Numbered from the stretch's first letter, positions 16,111 through 24,334 are shown. The stretch: DNA of 64,000 nt from HTCC5015 sp051747425 (GCA_051747425.1 JBNJGD010000005.1:62001-126000), one strand, 5' to 3'. A program made the numbers and translations. The notes: generated from the letters alone by a model not told the origin.

Positions 16111-17126
16111 TACGCATTCACCTCTGTGATGTTTTCGACAACGCAACCGTAGCCGTAGTCTTCGACGACATAGGCATCGTTTGAGGACTCGTAGTTCTCA
16201 ATGCGGTTGCGGCGGGGGTTTTCCAGAATATGGCGGCGGCGAGCGCCCTCTTGCCAGTACAGCGAGAGGTTGCTCAGCGATGTCACCATCAATGTGCCAT
16301 CGGGCATGTAGGGCACGCGAACCGCTTGCAAACCGCCCAGGCGTTTCTGGGAGATGAGCATATCCAGCGCTTGGTGTTCGCTGGGCGCGTTGTCGCTGTT
16401 GATCAACGGGAAGTATTTGTCAGCCATCAATTTGCGGCCAGTGACCACGACCAGCTCTGTAGATTCGCGGTGCCAGGGGTCGATCATCTCGTTGACGACA
16501 TCAAACACGAGGGCATCCAGGTTGCGGTAATCTGCACCAGCACCATCGCCGACGCCCACAACCCCGGGGCTTTCGCCTTCGGACAGGACCCGTGCGGCTG
16601 CGTTTTGGCGGTACTGCTCGAGCCAGCCGATGTTCACATCCTGAAGCAGAGGGTTGGCGCCCGGGTCGCTTTCCGCGGCCGCGCTGGTGCCGTTGAAGCC
16701 GATCATGATGCGATCGAGTGCCTGGCGACGCAGAATCAGGTCGCGGAGCATCGCCTGGAACTGCGGGAACTTGGCCCAGGAGTCGAGCATCATGTAGCTG
16801 ATGAATGTGTCGAATTCGGTGAACTGGCATTCGTAGCCCTTCTTGTCCAGCGCTGACACATCGGTCGGGGAGCGGTCGTTGGCCGAAGTATCGGTGCGAC
16901 CGGCAATCGGGCCACTGACACCCAGGCCAACTTTTTGCCCTTTGAGCTCATCAACGCCGACGACATTGATCTGGCCGAGGAACTCGCTGGTTTCCTGCAT
17001 GCGGCGCTCGAGCGTCTGCTGGACCGTGGGGTCCACATTGAAAGTCTTGGTCGCATCGCTGACACCGTTGAGTTGAGCGATGCGGCTGGTGTACTGCTCG
17101 TAAATCTTGCGGGTATTGTTGCGCAT
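16110..17126 (-). CDS. N: Major capsid protein gpN-like
   Basis: 338 residues against 357 in P2. Strong matches along the chain: MRNNTRKIYEQYTSRIAQLN, FNVDPTVQQTLERRMQETSE, PLLQDVNIGWLEQYRQNAAA, ADKYFPLINSDNAPSEHQAL and RNRIENYESSNDAYVVEDYG. Residues after the N-terminal 30 form the HK97-like fold; P2 N is trimmed there by O. It follows O by 62 nt. Confidence 0.97.
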   Translation of the reverse strand: MRNNTRKIYEQYTSRIAQLNGVSDATKTFNVDPTVQQTLERRMQETSEFLGQINVVGVDELKGQKVGLGVSGPIAGRTDTSANDRSPTDVSALDKKGYECQFTEFDTFISYMMLDSWAKFPQFQAMLRDLILRRQALDRIMIGFNGTSAAAESDPGANPLLQDVNIGWLEQYRQNAAARVLSEGESPGVVGVGDGAGADYRNLDALVFDVVNEMIDPWHRESTELVVVTGRKLMADKYFPLINSDNAPSEHQALDMLISQKRLGGLQAVRVPYMPDGTLMVTSLSNLSLYWQEGARRRHILENPRRNRIENYESSNDAYVVEDYGYGCVVENITEVNA

Positions 17127-17188
17127 TTTTTTGGCCTGTGTGTGTCGTTAAAAAATAATGCCTTGTTGCTTACAGAGTTCTGGAGCGC

Positions 17189-17992
17189 TTAACAGTCAGT
17201 TTGGTTAACGCCACCGTTGCCATCGGCACGGCGTTGCTGGTTGTTCCGCGGCTGGGGTTGCGTGGAGAGCTTTTCCTGCAGCTCGGAAAATTCTTGTTTC
17301 AGAGCTTCATGCTCAGACTGCAGCTGGTTGAAATCGGCGACCGTGACAGCGTTGTCGTGGTACTCGCCAATTTTTTCGACGATTTGGGTCATTGCCGACT
17401 CAAGGTCTTTGGTAAAGGACTCCATGTCGGTGTTGTTTTTCTCGGTGCGCTTGAACAGCTGCTTGACCATGGCGCTCAGCTTGTTGGGTTTCTCGGGCTC
17501 GTCACTGAAGTCCATTTCCACTTCCATGGCCGCTGTGAACAGGTTGTTGGGGGACTGCTTGCGAGTGGCCAGCGGGTTCTGCTTCTGCTCCGCGCTGAAC
17601 TGCAGCATTTCGGTGCCCAGACTGGCGGGGCTATCTGTTACCGCCAACCCGACCAGGTAGGCTTCGCCGGTATCAGCAAATTCAGGATCCACCTCGATTG
17701 AGGTGTAAACCTTTTGCCGCTTGCGTGAATAAGCGATGAGCTCTTCCGTGGGGGCCAGCTCAGCCACCAGGGCCAGCTTTCCGTCATGCTCTTCGGTGGT
17801 CAGGCTGAGTACATCACCGAGCATGGGAAGCGGGCCATCCGGAAAGAGGCCTCGAAGATGCTCGATATTGATGCGGGCGCCGTAGGTTTCAGGGTTGTAG
17901 TTGGCGGCCATCTGTTCAATCCACTCGCGTGTGATTGTACGGCCGTCGGTGGTGGCGCCTTCTCGGGCAATTCGGAATTTTTTCTTGAGCAT
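17189..17992 (-). CDS. O: Capsid scaffold and maturation protease gpO-like
   Basis: 267 residues. The serine protease residues of P2 O (D19, H48, S107) are present here as D16, H45 (INIEHLRG) and S98 (KVYTSIEV). The C-terminal half is a charged coiled-coil scaffold (about residues 185-250, TVADFNQLQSEHEALKQEFS), ending in GGVNQTDC as P2 ends in a Cys. It directs capsid assembly and cleaves N and L. GAGG lies 6 nt before the ATG. Confidence 0.96.
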   Translation of the reverse strand: MLKKKFRIAREGATTDGRTITREWIEQMAANYNPETYGARINIEHLRGLFPDGPLPMLGDVLSLTTEEHDGKLALVAELAPTEELIAYSRKRQKVYTSIEVDPEFADTGEAYLVGLAVTDSPASLGTEMLQFSAEQKQNPLATRKQSPNNLFTAAMEVEMDFSDEPEKPNKLSAMVKQLFKRTEKNNTDMESFTKDLESAMTQIVEKIGEYHDNAVTVADFNQLQSEHEALKQEFSELQEKLSTQPQPRNNQQRRADGNGGVNQTDC

Positions 17993-18007
17993 GGTGGCCT
18001 CTTAGGG

Positions 18008-18023
18008 TGTGCGTTTGCGCACA
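18008..18023. promoter_or_regulatory. Perfect hairpin/palindrome in the O-P divergent region
   Basis: TGTGCG TTTG CGCACA, a 6-bp perfect inverted repeat with a 4-nt loop, 16 nt before the O start codon. It falls at the predicted 5' end or leader of the O transcript. It could be an RNA hairpin or a protein site; function unknown. Confidence 0.5.
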
Positions 18024-18060
18024 GAATCGACCTGTTGCCCCTGGCTTGCCAAGCAAGTGC

Positions 18061-18084
18061 GGTTGTAAGTGATGGGTTTACAGC
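18061..18084. promoter_or_regulatory. Late-promoter activator box between O and P (Ogr-type site, copy 3)
   Basis: GGTTGTAAGTGATGGGTTTA followed by CAGC. It contains the perfect dyad TGTAA-N9-TTACA. It is centred about 80 nt from the O start and 57 nt from the P start, and because it is symmetrical it could serve both divergent promoters. Same 24-bp pattern as at 4,820 and 12,101. Confidence 0.8.
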
Positions 18085-18129
18085 AGGAGAGAATGCGAAC
18101 CGCTGCGGCAGTGACTGCACACTAGGCGC

Positions 18130-19911
18130 ATGAACGATACCTGTGAGCAAAATGCTGACCTTAGTGACCTGCGCAATCGCGCGCGGGGGCTCTATTGGCA
18201 GGGATGGACCATTCAGCAAATTTCCGAAGAGCTGGATATTAAATACCAGCGGGTCTATGCATGGAAGCGTCGAGGGGATTGGGAAAAGGCCGCGCCGATT
18301 TCTCGCGTTGAGGCGACGCTGGAGGATCGCCTGGTGCAGTTGATTGCAAAGGAAAACAAGGTTGGAAAGGACTTCAAGGAAATCGACCTTCTGATGCGAC
18401 AGCAGGAGCGGCTGGCGCGAGTGCACAGGTACAGCGAATCGGGCAAAGAATCTGACTTAAACCCGAAAATCCATAACCGGAACAAAGCGCCCAAGAAATT
18501 CAAGCCGAAAAATGATGTGCCGGAAGATGGGGTGATACAGGTCATTGAGAAGTTCGAAGAGGAGCTTTTTGACTATCAGCGAGTTTGGTACCAGGCGGGC
18601 AAGAACCACCGCAACCGGAACATTTTGAAGTCCCGCCAGATCGGCGCCACTTGGTTTTTTGCCCGGGAAGCGATCTGTGACGCGCTGGAGACAGGGAAGA
18701 ACAAGATATTCCTCAGCGCTTCAAAGGCCCAGGCACACATTTTCCGATCGTACATCGTGCAGTTTGTCTTGGCTGAGACGGGCGTTGAGCTGAAGGGCGA
18801 CCCGATCCGACTCCCAAATGGAGCCGAGCTGTTTTTTCTGGGCACCAATGCCCAGACCGCTCAGGGGTACCATGGCGATGTCTACATGGACGAGTATTTC
18901 TGGATCGGCCGGTTCAAGGAGTTCAAGAAGGTCACCTCCGGCATGGCGATGCACAAGAAATGGTCCCGCACCTATTTCTCAACCCCGTCTGCCATCACTC
19001 ATGAGGCGTATCCCTTTTGGTCTGGTGAGGACTGGAAAAAACACCGACCCAAGGAACAGCAGATCGATTTTGATGTGTCACACGAGGCGCTGGCCAAAGG
19101 CGCGTTGTGCCCAGACAACCAATGGCGCCAGATCGTAACGGTGGAGGACGCGATCAGGGGCGGATGCGACCTGTTTGACCTGGATGATCTGCGGCAGGAA
19201 TACAGCCAAGAGGAATGGCAAAACCTGCTGATGTGCGAGTTCATGGATGACACGCTTTCCGTATTCCCCCTGCCTAAGCTGCAGGCATGCATGGTGGATA
19301 GCTGGATCCAGTGGCGTGAGTTGAAGCCGTTTGCTGCCAAGCCGCTCGGCGACAGCCCTGTCTGGGTAGGCTACGACCCCTCCAGCGATTCCGAACAAGG
19401 CGACGGCGCCGGCCTAATTGTGCTCTCGCCCTCCAAGAGCAAGAGCCAAAAGCACCGGGTGATCGAAAAACACCGGTTGCGGGGCATGGATTATGAGGCA
19501 CAGGCCAATTTCATTTTGGCGCTGCGCTCGCGGTACCAGATTGAATACTGCGGCATCGACACCACCGGAGCCGGGGCCGCGGTGGCCGAGCTGGTCGAAA
19601 AGAAGATGCCCTGTGTCCGCCGTCTGAATTACAGCCCGGAGCTGAAAGCACAGATGGTCATGAAAACCCTCAATGTCATCGACCACCGCCGGCTGGAGTT
19701 TGATGCCGGGTGGTCTGACCTGGCGCAAAGCTTCATGGCCATTCGCCGAGCGATGACGGATGCCGGGCGCAAGGTCACCTACATCGCCGGCCGCCGCAAA
19801 GACACCGGCCACGCTGAACTCGCGTGGGCAACTATGCACGCCATTTTTAACGAGCCGCTCGAGGGGCCCAGTTCTGGAACCTCTGGCTCAATCATTGAGA
19901 TCTACGAATGA
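18130..19911 (+). CDS. P: Terminase large subunit (ATPase/nuclease) gpP-like
   Basis: 593 residues (P2 P is 590). An N-terminal helix-turn-helix (about residues 24-48, GWTIQQISEELDIKYQRVYA) is followed by the ATPase motif around residue 167 (KSRQIGATWFF) and Walker B near 251 (VYMDEYFW). The C-terminal RNase H-like nuclease has VGYDPSS near 414 and GIDTTGAG near 475. It powers DNA packaging and cuts cos with M. It is divergent from O and overlaps Q by 4 nt. No Shine-Dalgarno is evident before the ATG. Confidence 0.97.
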   Translation: MNDTCEQNADLSDLRNRARGLYWQGWTIQQISEELDIKYQRVYAWKRRGDWEKAAPISRVEATLEDRLVQLIAKENKVGKDFKEIDLLMRQQERLARVHRYSESGKESDLNPKIHNRNKAPKKFKPKNDVPEDGVIQVIEKFEEELFDYQRVWYQAGKNHRNRNILKSRQIGATWFFAREAICDALETGKNKIFLSASKAQAHIFRSYIVQFVLAETGVELKGDPIRLPNGAELFFLGTNAQTAQGYHGDVYMDEYFWIGRFKEFKKVTSGMAMHKKWSRTYFSTPSAITHEAYPFWSGEDWKKHRPKEQQIDFDVSHEALAKGALCPDNQWRQIVTVEDAIRGGCDLFDLDDLRQEYSQEEWQNLLMCEFMDDTLSVFPLPKLQACMVDSWIQWRELKPFAAKPLGDSPVWVGYDPSSDSEQGDGAGLIVLSPSKSKSQKHRVIEKHRLRGMDYEAQANFILALRSRYQIEYCGIDTTGAGAAVAELVEKKMPCVRRLNYSPELKAQMVMKTLNVIDHRRLEFDAGWSDLAQSFMAIRRAMTDAGRKVTYIAGRRKDTGHAELAWATMHAIFNEPLEGPSSGTSGSIIEIYE

Positions 19912-20891
19912 GCAATAATATCCAGTTTTCATTTGGTGACCCCGTCCCGGTCCTCAGCGCATACGACCTGATTTACACCGGCTGCTTTCTTTACTCTAGG
20001 TACTATGAGCCACCGTTCGATATGAGCGGGCTATCCAAGCTCTACCGGGCGACTCCACATCACGGGTCAGCGCTGCAGGTCAAACGGAATATCCTGGTCA
20101 AAACTTTCAGGCCGACTAAATTTCTGAGCCGCACGGACTTTGCCCGGCTGGCACTCGACTACCTTGTCTACGGCAACCTTTACGCCGAGCGCGTGGATAA
20201 TCGGCTGGGCGACCTCCTGAAGGTCAAACCGCGGCTGGCTCGATATATGCGGGTCGGCCTCGAGGAAGGGTCTTTTTGGTGGACGCACACCCATGGCGTC
20301 GAAGAAGAGTGCGATGAGGGGTCAATCGTTCACATCATGGAGCCTGACATTAACCAGGAGGTCTATGGTGTGCCGGATTACATTGGGTCGCTCCAGTCTG
20401 TTCTGCTCAATGAATCAGCCACCCTCTTCCGGCGTAAGTATTACGAGAACGGCTCTCACGCTGGCTTCATCATGTACATGACCGACTCAGCACACAGCCA
20501 AGACGATGTGGATAATCTCCGACAGGCCATGAAGGACTCAAAAGGCCCTGGTAACTTCAAGAATCTGTTCATGTACGCCCCCCAGGGCAAGAAGGACGGA
20601 ATTCAGGTCATCCCGGTCAGTGAAGTGGCCGCCAAAGACGAATTCTGGCAGATCAAGAACACCAGCCGGGATGACCAGCTGGCCGGACACCGGGTGCCAC
20701 CGCAGCTGATGGGCATCATCCCGTCCAATACCGGCGGCTTCGGTGATGTCGAGAAGGCCGCCCGGGTCTTCGTGACGAACGAACTGGATCCACTTAAAGA
20801 GCGATTCCTTGAACTCAACGAGCTGATCGGTGAGGAGGTTGTCCAGTTCGATTCCTATGAGCTCACAGATTTGGGCAGCGCCACCGAATAA
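19908..20891 (+). CDS. Q: Portal protein gpQ-like
   Basis: 327 residues (P2 Q is 344). Conserved blocks: FSFGDPVPVLSAYDLIYTGC, HHGSALQVKRNILVKTFRPT, SLQSVLLNESATLFRRKYYE and VPPQLMGIIPSNTGGFGDVE. The dodecamer forms the DNA entry channel of the capsid. It is translationally coupled to P (ATGA) and followed by a strong terminator and cos. Confidence 0.96.
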   Translation: MSNNIQFSFGDPVPVLSAYDLIYTGCFLYSRYYEPPFDMSGLSKLYRATPHHGSALQVKRNILVKTFRPTKFLSRTDFARLALDYLVYGNLYAERVDNRLGDLLKVKPRLARYMRVGLEEGSFWWTHTHGVEEECDEGSIVHIMEPDINQEVYGVPDYIGSLQSVLLNESATLFRRKYYENGSHAGFIMYMTDSAHSQDDVDNLRQAMKDSKGPGNFKNLFMYAPQGKKDGIQVIPVSEVAAKDEFWQIKNTSRDDQLAGHRVPPQLMGIIPSNTGGFGDVEKAARVFVTNELDPLKERFLELNELIGEEVVQFDSYELTDLGSATE

Positions 20892-20937
20892 ACGGACGCC
20901 TCAGTTGCCCTGAGAGCGGCGATCCGCTGTGACCGGA

Positions 20938-20963
20938 GCCACGACGCCTGTCGTGGCTTTTTT
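20938..20963 (+). terminator. Rho-independent terminator after Q
   Basis: GCCACGAC-GCCT-GTCGTGGC, a perfect 8-bp stem with a 4-nt loop, followed directly by six T. It ends the P-Q transcript before cos. P2 has a terminator in the same place. Confidence 0.93.
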
Positions 20964-21020
20964 ATTGCCCACGCGATCAACAGCGGCCCCCTGCCGTGTA
21001 CCCCAGCCCCACCAGCGGCC

Positions 21021-21049
21021 AGCGCGCGCCATCGTCTCCTCGCCTCGCC
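21021..21049 (-). other. Putative cos (cohesive-end) site
   Basis: Read on the minus strand from 21049: GGCGAGGCGAGGAGACGAT, then GGCGCGCGCT. The P2 left end begins GGCGAGGCGGGGAAAGCAC, then TGCGCGCT. Thirteen leading bases match with one difference, and the GCGCGCT block follows at similar spacing. Orientation and distance to the 3' end of Q and its terminator are the same as in P2. The matching terminase genes are next door. Confidence 0.82.
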
Positions 21050-21171
21050 CGCGGCCTTTTTGTGTCTTTATTTTTGCAGAGTTAACGATAGTTGGCGCCT
21101 ATGGGGTTTTGGCCTGAAATAACTGAAATGCAGGGAAAGGCATGTGAATTCCGAGTTCGGCTTCGGAAAAA

Positions 21172-21443
21172 GGTGACAAAGGTGACGGCGCCCAAAAAAC
21201 GCCATAACTGACTGATTATTCGAAGGTTATTTGTAACCTCAAAAAGGTGACATTGGGTGACAAAAAGGTGACGGCTCTGTAAGTGTTTGATTTTTAAGAC
21301 TCTTTAATTATTGAAGTGTAACTTCATTAAAAGGTGACGCATCACTTTTACATCACCTTTTTGTTACCTTTGTATTCAATTCGTTTTTACTTGAAATATC
21401 AAAGAGTTAGAACAAACAATCTTTCACTGTCACCTTTGTCACC
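21172..21443. repeat. Array of GGTGAC repeats, direct then inverted (iteron-like)
   Basis: Exact GGTGAC occurs at 21172, 21181, 21246, 21256, 21267 and 21333, and its complement GTCACC at 21429 and 21438. Most copies lie in AAAGGTGACA-like contexts, with near copies (ATCACC at about 21353, GTTACC at about 21363). The stretch is AT-rich, carries no convincing gene, and includes small dyads (GGTTA TTTG TAACC; GAAGT GTA ACTTC). It looks like a replication origin or initiator-binding array. The rest of the gene-free stretch 20,964-21,728 holds only cos and unremarkable sequence. Confidence 0.7.
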
Positions 21444-21728
21444 TTTTTCCGACGGCCAACTTAAAATTTGCATATGGCCGCCGAGTGATAGTTTCCAGCG
21501 ATAACTTGAACGCACAGATTGACGGCCGTGCCAGGCGAATCAAACATGCCTAGGCTTAGCCATTTGTTGCTTATGATTTGCTTATATTTTAGGCAGGGCC
21601 CCGTAAGGGACTGAGGCTAAAGGGATTTATTTTTTATCCGCCTAATCCATCATCGGGGCGACGGAGAGACGACGAAGCGGAGGTTGGGAAATCGGGCTAT
21701 TCACCCGCCTATTGTAACGGGCGGCGGG

Positions 21729-22397
21729 TCACTGCGTGTAGTCCCGAAACAAAACATTGTTCTCAAGGGCGATATGCTCCCGCAAATCCTCGCAAAACTC
21801 CGCCAGGCCACGGTACAGCAGTTGCCAGGTGGCACAGGCATCCGCCGGGCAGACCAAACCGTGGCACATCGTTTCAAGTTCGTGGATCGCCTCACCGTGT
21901 CGCTCGTGTTCGTGCGCCATCCGCCCCAGGGGGCGACGGGAAGCCACGCCCAACTCACCCAGCAGCATTGGGAAGAGCGTTTTCTCCTCCTGCTCCATGT
22001 GCTCGGACAAGTCAGCCTGGAGCGCCCTCAGCCGACTTTCCAGCCCTGCGGGGCAGTCGCTGTGGTGGCGATGTGCCGATTCGACGGAGGCCGCCATGTC
22101 GACAAGTTCGGGTAGTTGCTCGCGATGACGGTTGTGGAAACGCGATACCAGGTAGTCTACCAACTCGCCGGGCGAGCGATTCTCCCAGCGCCGGGGCACA
22201 CCGTCTACCTGCTGACGAATGCGCAGCGTATCGAGCTCGGCCAGCAAGTCATCGAGGTCTGCACCGCTGGCAAGGGCGGCGCGCGATAACGATCGATCGC
22301 CGCAGCAACAATAATCAATACCGTGGCGCTTGAAGAGCGCGGTTGCACCGCTGATATCCAGGGCAATTTTGGCTACCGCCATGTCTGACAGGTTCAT
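21729..22397 (-). CDS. ytfE: Iron-sulfur cluster repair di-iron protein (RIC family: ScdA/YtfE/DnrN)
   Basis: 222 residues from MNLSDMAVAKIALDISGATA (GGAGGT 3 nt upstream). The N-terminal ScdA-type domain has KRHGIDYCCCGDRSL. The hemerythrin-like domain follows, with H-rich helices (FHNRHREQLPEL, LQADLSEHMEQEEKTLFPML, MAHEHERHGEAIHEL and LREHIALENNVLF) that supply the di-iron ligands. The family repairs Fe-S clusters damaged by NO or oxidants. A longer frame upstream exists but lacks a good ribosome site. An FNR/DNR-like box lies about 60-70 nt upstream. This is the first host gene after the prophage. Confidence 0.92.
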   Translation of the reverse strand: MNLSDMAVAKIALDISGATALFKRHGIDYCCCGDRSLSRAALASGADLDDLLAELDTLRIRQQVDGVPRRWENRSPGELVDYLVSRFHNRHREQLPELVDMAASVESAHRHHSDCPAGLESRLRALQADLSEHMEQEEKTLFPMLLGELGVASRRPLGRMAHEHERHGEAIHELETMCHGLVCPADACATWQLLYRGLAEFCEDLREHIALENNVLFRDYTQ

Positions 22398-22455
22398 AGC
22401 ACCTCCCGGGACCACTTGTCGCCCCCAGAGTGCCGGCGAAATGGACACTTATGCA

Positions 22456-22469
22456 TTGACCAAAATCAA
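22456..22469 (-). promoter_or_regulatory. FNR/ANR/DNR-like box upstream of the RIC gene
   Basis: TTGAC CAAA ATCAA on the plus strand, one mismatch from TTGAT-N4-ATCAA. Its centre is 65 nt before the start codon, compatible with a class II position at about -41. It suggests anaerobic or NO-dependent control, known for dnrN-type genes in pseudomonads. Confidence 0.7.
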
Positions 22470-22493
22470 AAAAGCCGCTTCCGGAGAAGCGGC
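22468..22493 (-). terminator. Terminator of the tRNA-Ala/tRNA-Glu transcript
   Basis: GCCGCTTC CGGA GAAGCGGC, an 8-bp perfect stem. On the minus strand it is followed by six T. It lies 11 nt downstream of the tRNA-Glu CCA end and touches the FNR-like box. Confidence 0.9.
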
Positions 22494-22504
22494 TCTCGAT
22501 GTAG

Positions 22505-22580
22505 TGGCGTCCCGTAGGGGATTCGAACCCCTGTTGCCGCCGTGAAAGGGCGGAGTCCTAGGCCTCTAGACGAACGGGAC
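22505..22580 (-). tRNA. tRNA-Glu (TTC)
   Basis: On the minus strand it begins GTCCCGTTCGTCTAGAGGCC. The anticodon stem CCGCC/GGCGG encloses loop CTTTCAC, giving anticodon TTC. The T-arm is GGGGTTCGAATCCCC, and the encoded 3' end is GCCA. All four arms pair. 76 nt including CCA. Confidence 0.97.
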
Positions 22581-22631
22581 GCGGTTCACGCTGACTCTTT
22601 TAACTGCACGGCCTAGATGCAAGAGTAAAAA

Positions 22632-22707
<76 letters not shown>

Positions 22708-22749
22708 ACTTTGCGTGGAGCGCGTATTCTACGCAAACCCCTTTTTTCG

Positions 22750-24165
22750 TCAAGCATTTTGCTCGATTTTTTTCTCGACAAAGTCAATCGCCCGATCGAG
22801 ACGCTGCAGACAGCGCTCACGCCCCACCAGCTCCAGCGTGATATCGATAGAGGGAGATTGGCCGCTGCCACACAGGGCCACCCGCAGCGGCATGCCCACT
22901 TTGCCCATACCCACTTCCAGAGAGTCCGCCACCCCCTGCACCAGCGGCTGCAAGTGGTCGCCGCGCCACTCATCGGCCTCACCCAGACGCTGGCGCAATA
23001 ATTTAAGCGGCTCCAGAGAGACCGGGCGCAGATGCTTTTTGGCCGCCTGCGGATCGTAGTCGTTAAAATCACCGAGAAAGGGTCTGGCTTGCTCCGCCAT
23101 CTCCACCAGCGTCGACACCCGCTCGCGCAGCGCGTCGGCCACCGATTCCGCCGCCGAGGGATCGGCCTGATAACCGGCGCGGGCGGCATAGTCCACCAAC
23201 AAGTCGGCCAGCCGCTGACCATCGCAGGCTTTGATGTAGTGCTGGTTCAGCCAGTGCAGCTTTTCCGGGTTGAAAGTGGACGCTGCGCGATTGACACCCT
23301 TTAGATCAAAATGCGCCACCATCTCCTCCAGGCTGAACACTTCCTGATCGCCGTGGGACCAACCCAGGCGCACCAGATAGTTGATCAGTGCCTCGGGTAA
23401 AATGCCCTGCTCCTCGTACTGCATCACACTCACCGCACCGTGGCGTTTGGAAAGGCGTTTGCCGTCCTCGCCAAGGATCATCGGCACATGGGCAAACTGG
23501 GGTGGCTCAGCACCGAGGGCCCGGTACAGATTGATCTGCCGAGGCGTGTTATTGATGTGGTCATCGCCGCGTATGACATGGGTCATGTCCATATCCATGT
23601 CATCGACCACCACCGTCAGGTTGTAGGTGGGCGAACCATCGGTGCGGGCAATAATCAGATCGTCAAGCTCGCCATTGCTGACCACAATCCGGCCCTTGAT
23701 CTGATCGTCGATGACCACCTCGCCCTCCAGCGGGTTTTTGAAGCGGACGACATAGGGCTCGCCACAGTCGGCGGCGATATTTTTGGCCCGGCAGCAGCCG
23801 TCGTAGCGCGGCTTCTGCTTGGCCGCCCGCTGCTCCTCGCGCAGGGCATCGATCCGCTCCCGCGAACAAGTACAGCGATAGGCTTTCCCCGCCGCCAGTA
23901 ACTCGTCGATCACCTCGGCGTAGCGGTCGAAGCGACGGGTCTGGTAATAGGGGCCCTCGTCGTAGCCCAGCCCCAACCATTGCATGCCGGCAAAAATCGC
24001 CTCCACCGAGGCCTCGGTGGAACGCTCGAGATCGGTATCCTCAATGCGCAGGACAAACTGGCCGCCGTGTCGACGGGCGTACAACCAGGAGAACAACGCG
24101 GTTCGGGCGCCACCGATGTGAAGATAGCCGGTGGGACTGGGAGCAAAACGGGTCTTAACGGTCAT
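22750..24165 (-). CDS. gltX: Glutamate-tRNA ligase
   Basis: 471 residues, the normal length. The class I synthetase signatures are present: HIGG at 16-19 (RFAPSPTGYLHIGGARTALF) and KRLSKRH near residue 240. A Cys-rich zinc segment (YRCTCSRERIDAL ... YDGCCR) lies near residues 96-125. It charges tRNA-Glu; the tRNA-Glu gene lies just downstream on the same strand, so both may be co-transcribed. Confidence 0.97.
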   Translation of the reverse strand: MTVKTRFAPSPTGYLHIGGARTALFSWLYARRHGGQFVLRIEDTDLERSTEASVEAIFAGMQWLGLGYDEGPYYQTRRFDRYAEVIDELLAAGKAYRCTCSRERIDALREEQRAAKQKPRYDGCCRAKNIAADCGEPYVVRFKNPLEGEVVIDDQIKGRIVVSNGELDDLIIARTDGSPTYNLTVVVDDMDMDMTHVIRGDDHINNTPRQINLYRALGAEPPQFAHVPMILGEDGKRLSKRHGAVSVMQYEEQGILPEALINYLVRLGWSHGDQEVFSLEEMVAHFDLKGVNRAASTFNPEKLHWLNQHYIKACDGQRLADLLVDYAARAGYQADPSAAESVADALRERVSTLVEMAEQARPFLGDFNDYDPQAAKKHLRPVSLEPLKLLRQRLGEADEWRGDHLQPLVQGVADSLEVGMGKVGMPLRVALCGSGQSPSIDITLELVGRERCLQRLDRAIDFVEKKIEQNA

Positions 24166-24240
24166 AAAAACGCTCGGTAAAGAGGACTCGACATCAAAGC
24201 GCGCATTCTAGCAAAGAATCCCGGCCGCTCATCGCTGTAG

Positions 24241-24255
24241 TGACAATTTTTGTCA
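24241..24255. promoter_or_regulatory. Inverted repeat between gltX and the PP2C gene
   Basis: TGACAA TTT TTGTCA, a perfect 6-bp dyad in the divergent intergenic region. A possible operator for either gene; no regulator can be assigned. Confidence 0.4.
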
Positions 24256-24334
24256 ATAACACTCGGCAGGAATGTCTGAATGTGGCATATTCGGAGTATT
24301 AACAAGGACTCATACTCAAGACAGCTGCACCACT

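Larger units (their letters stand above)
1..21450. mobile_element. P2-like prophage, late half (structural, lysis and packaging genes)
   Basis: Contiguous homologues of P2 Q, P, O, N, M, L, X, R, S, V, W, J, I, H, FI, FII, E, E' and T occur in P2 order, with P and Q divergent from the rest, plus a cos-like sequence after Q in P2 orientation. The left boundary lies outside the window; U, D and an ogr gene would be expected there. The right boundary is somewhere between cos (about 21,050) and the end of the host gene at 21,729. No attachment core could be identified because the other end is not visible. All structural genes are open except for a 10-N gap in I, so the late half looks intact. Confidence 0.95.

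Noticed and set aside
21172..21443. The GGTGAC array as a CRISPR
   Set aside because: Units are short, spacing is irregular (9 to 90 nt), orientation switches and there are no cas genes.
22505..22580. tRNA-Glu as the prophage attachment site
   Set aside because: A host gene of the RIC family with its own promoter box lies between the tRNA and the prophage, and no duplicated tRNA 3' end is seen near 21.1-21.7 kb.
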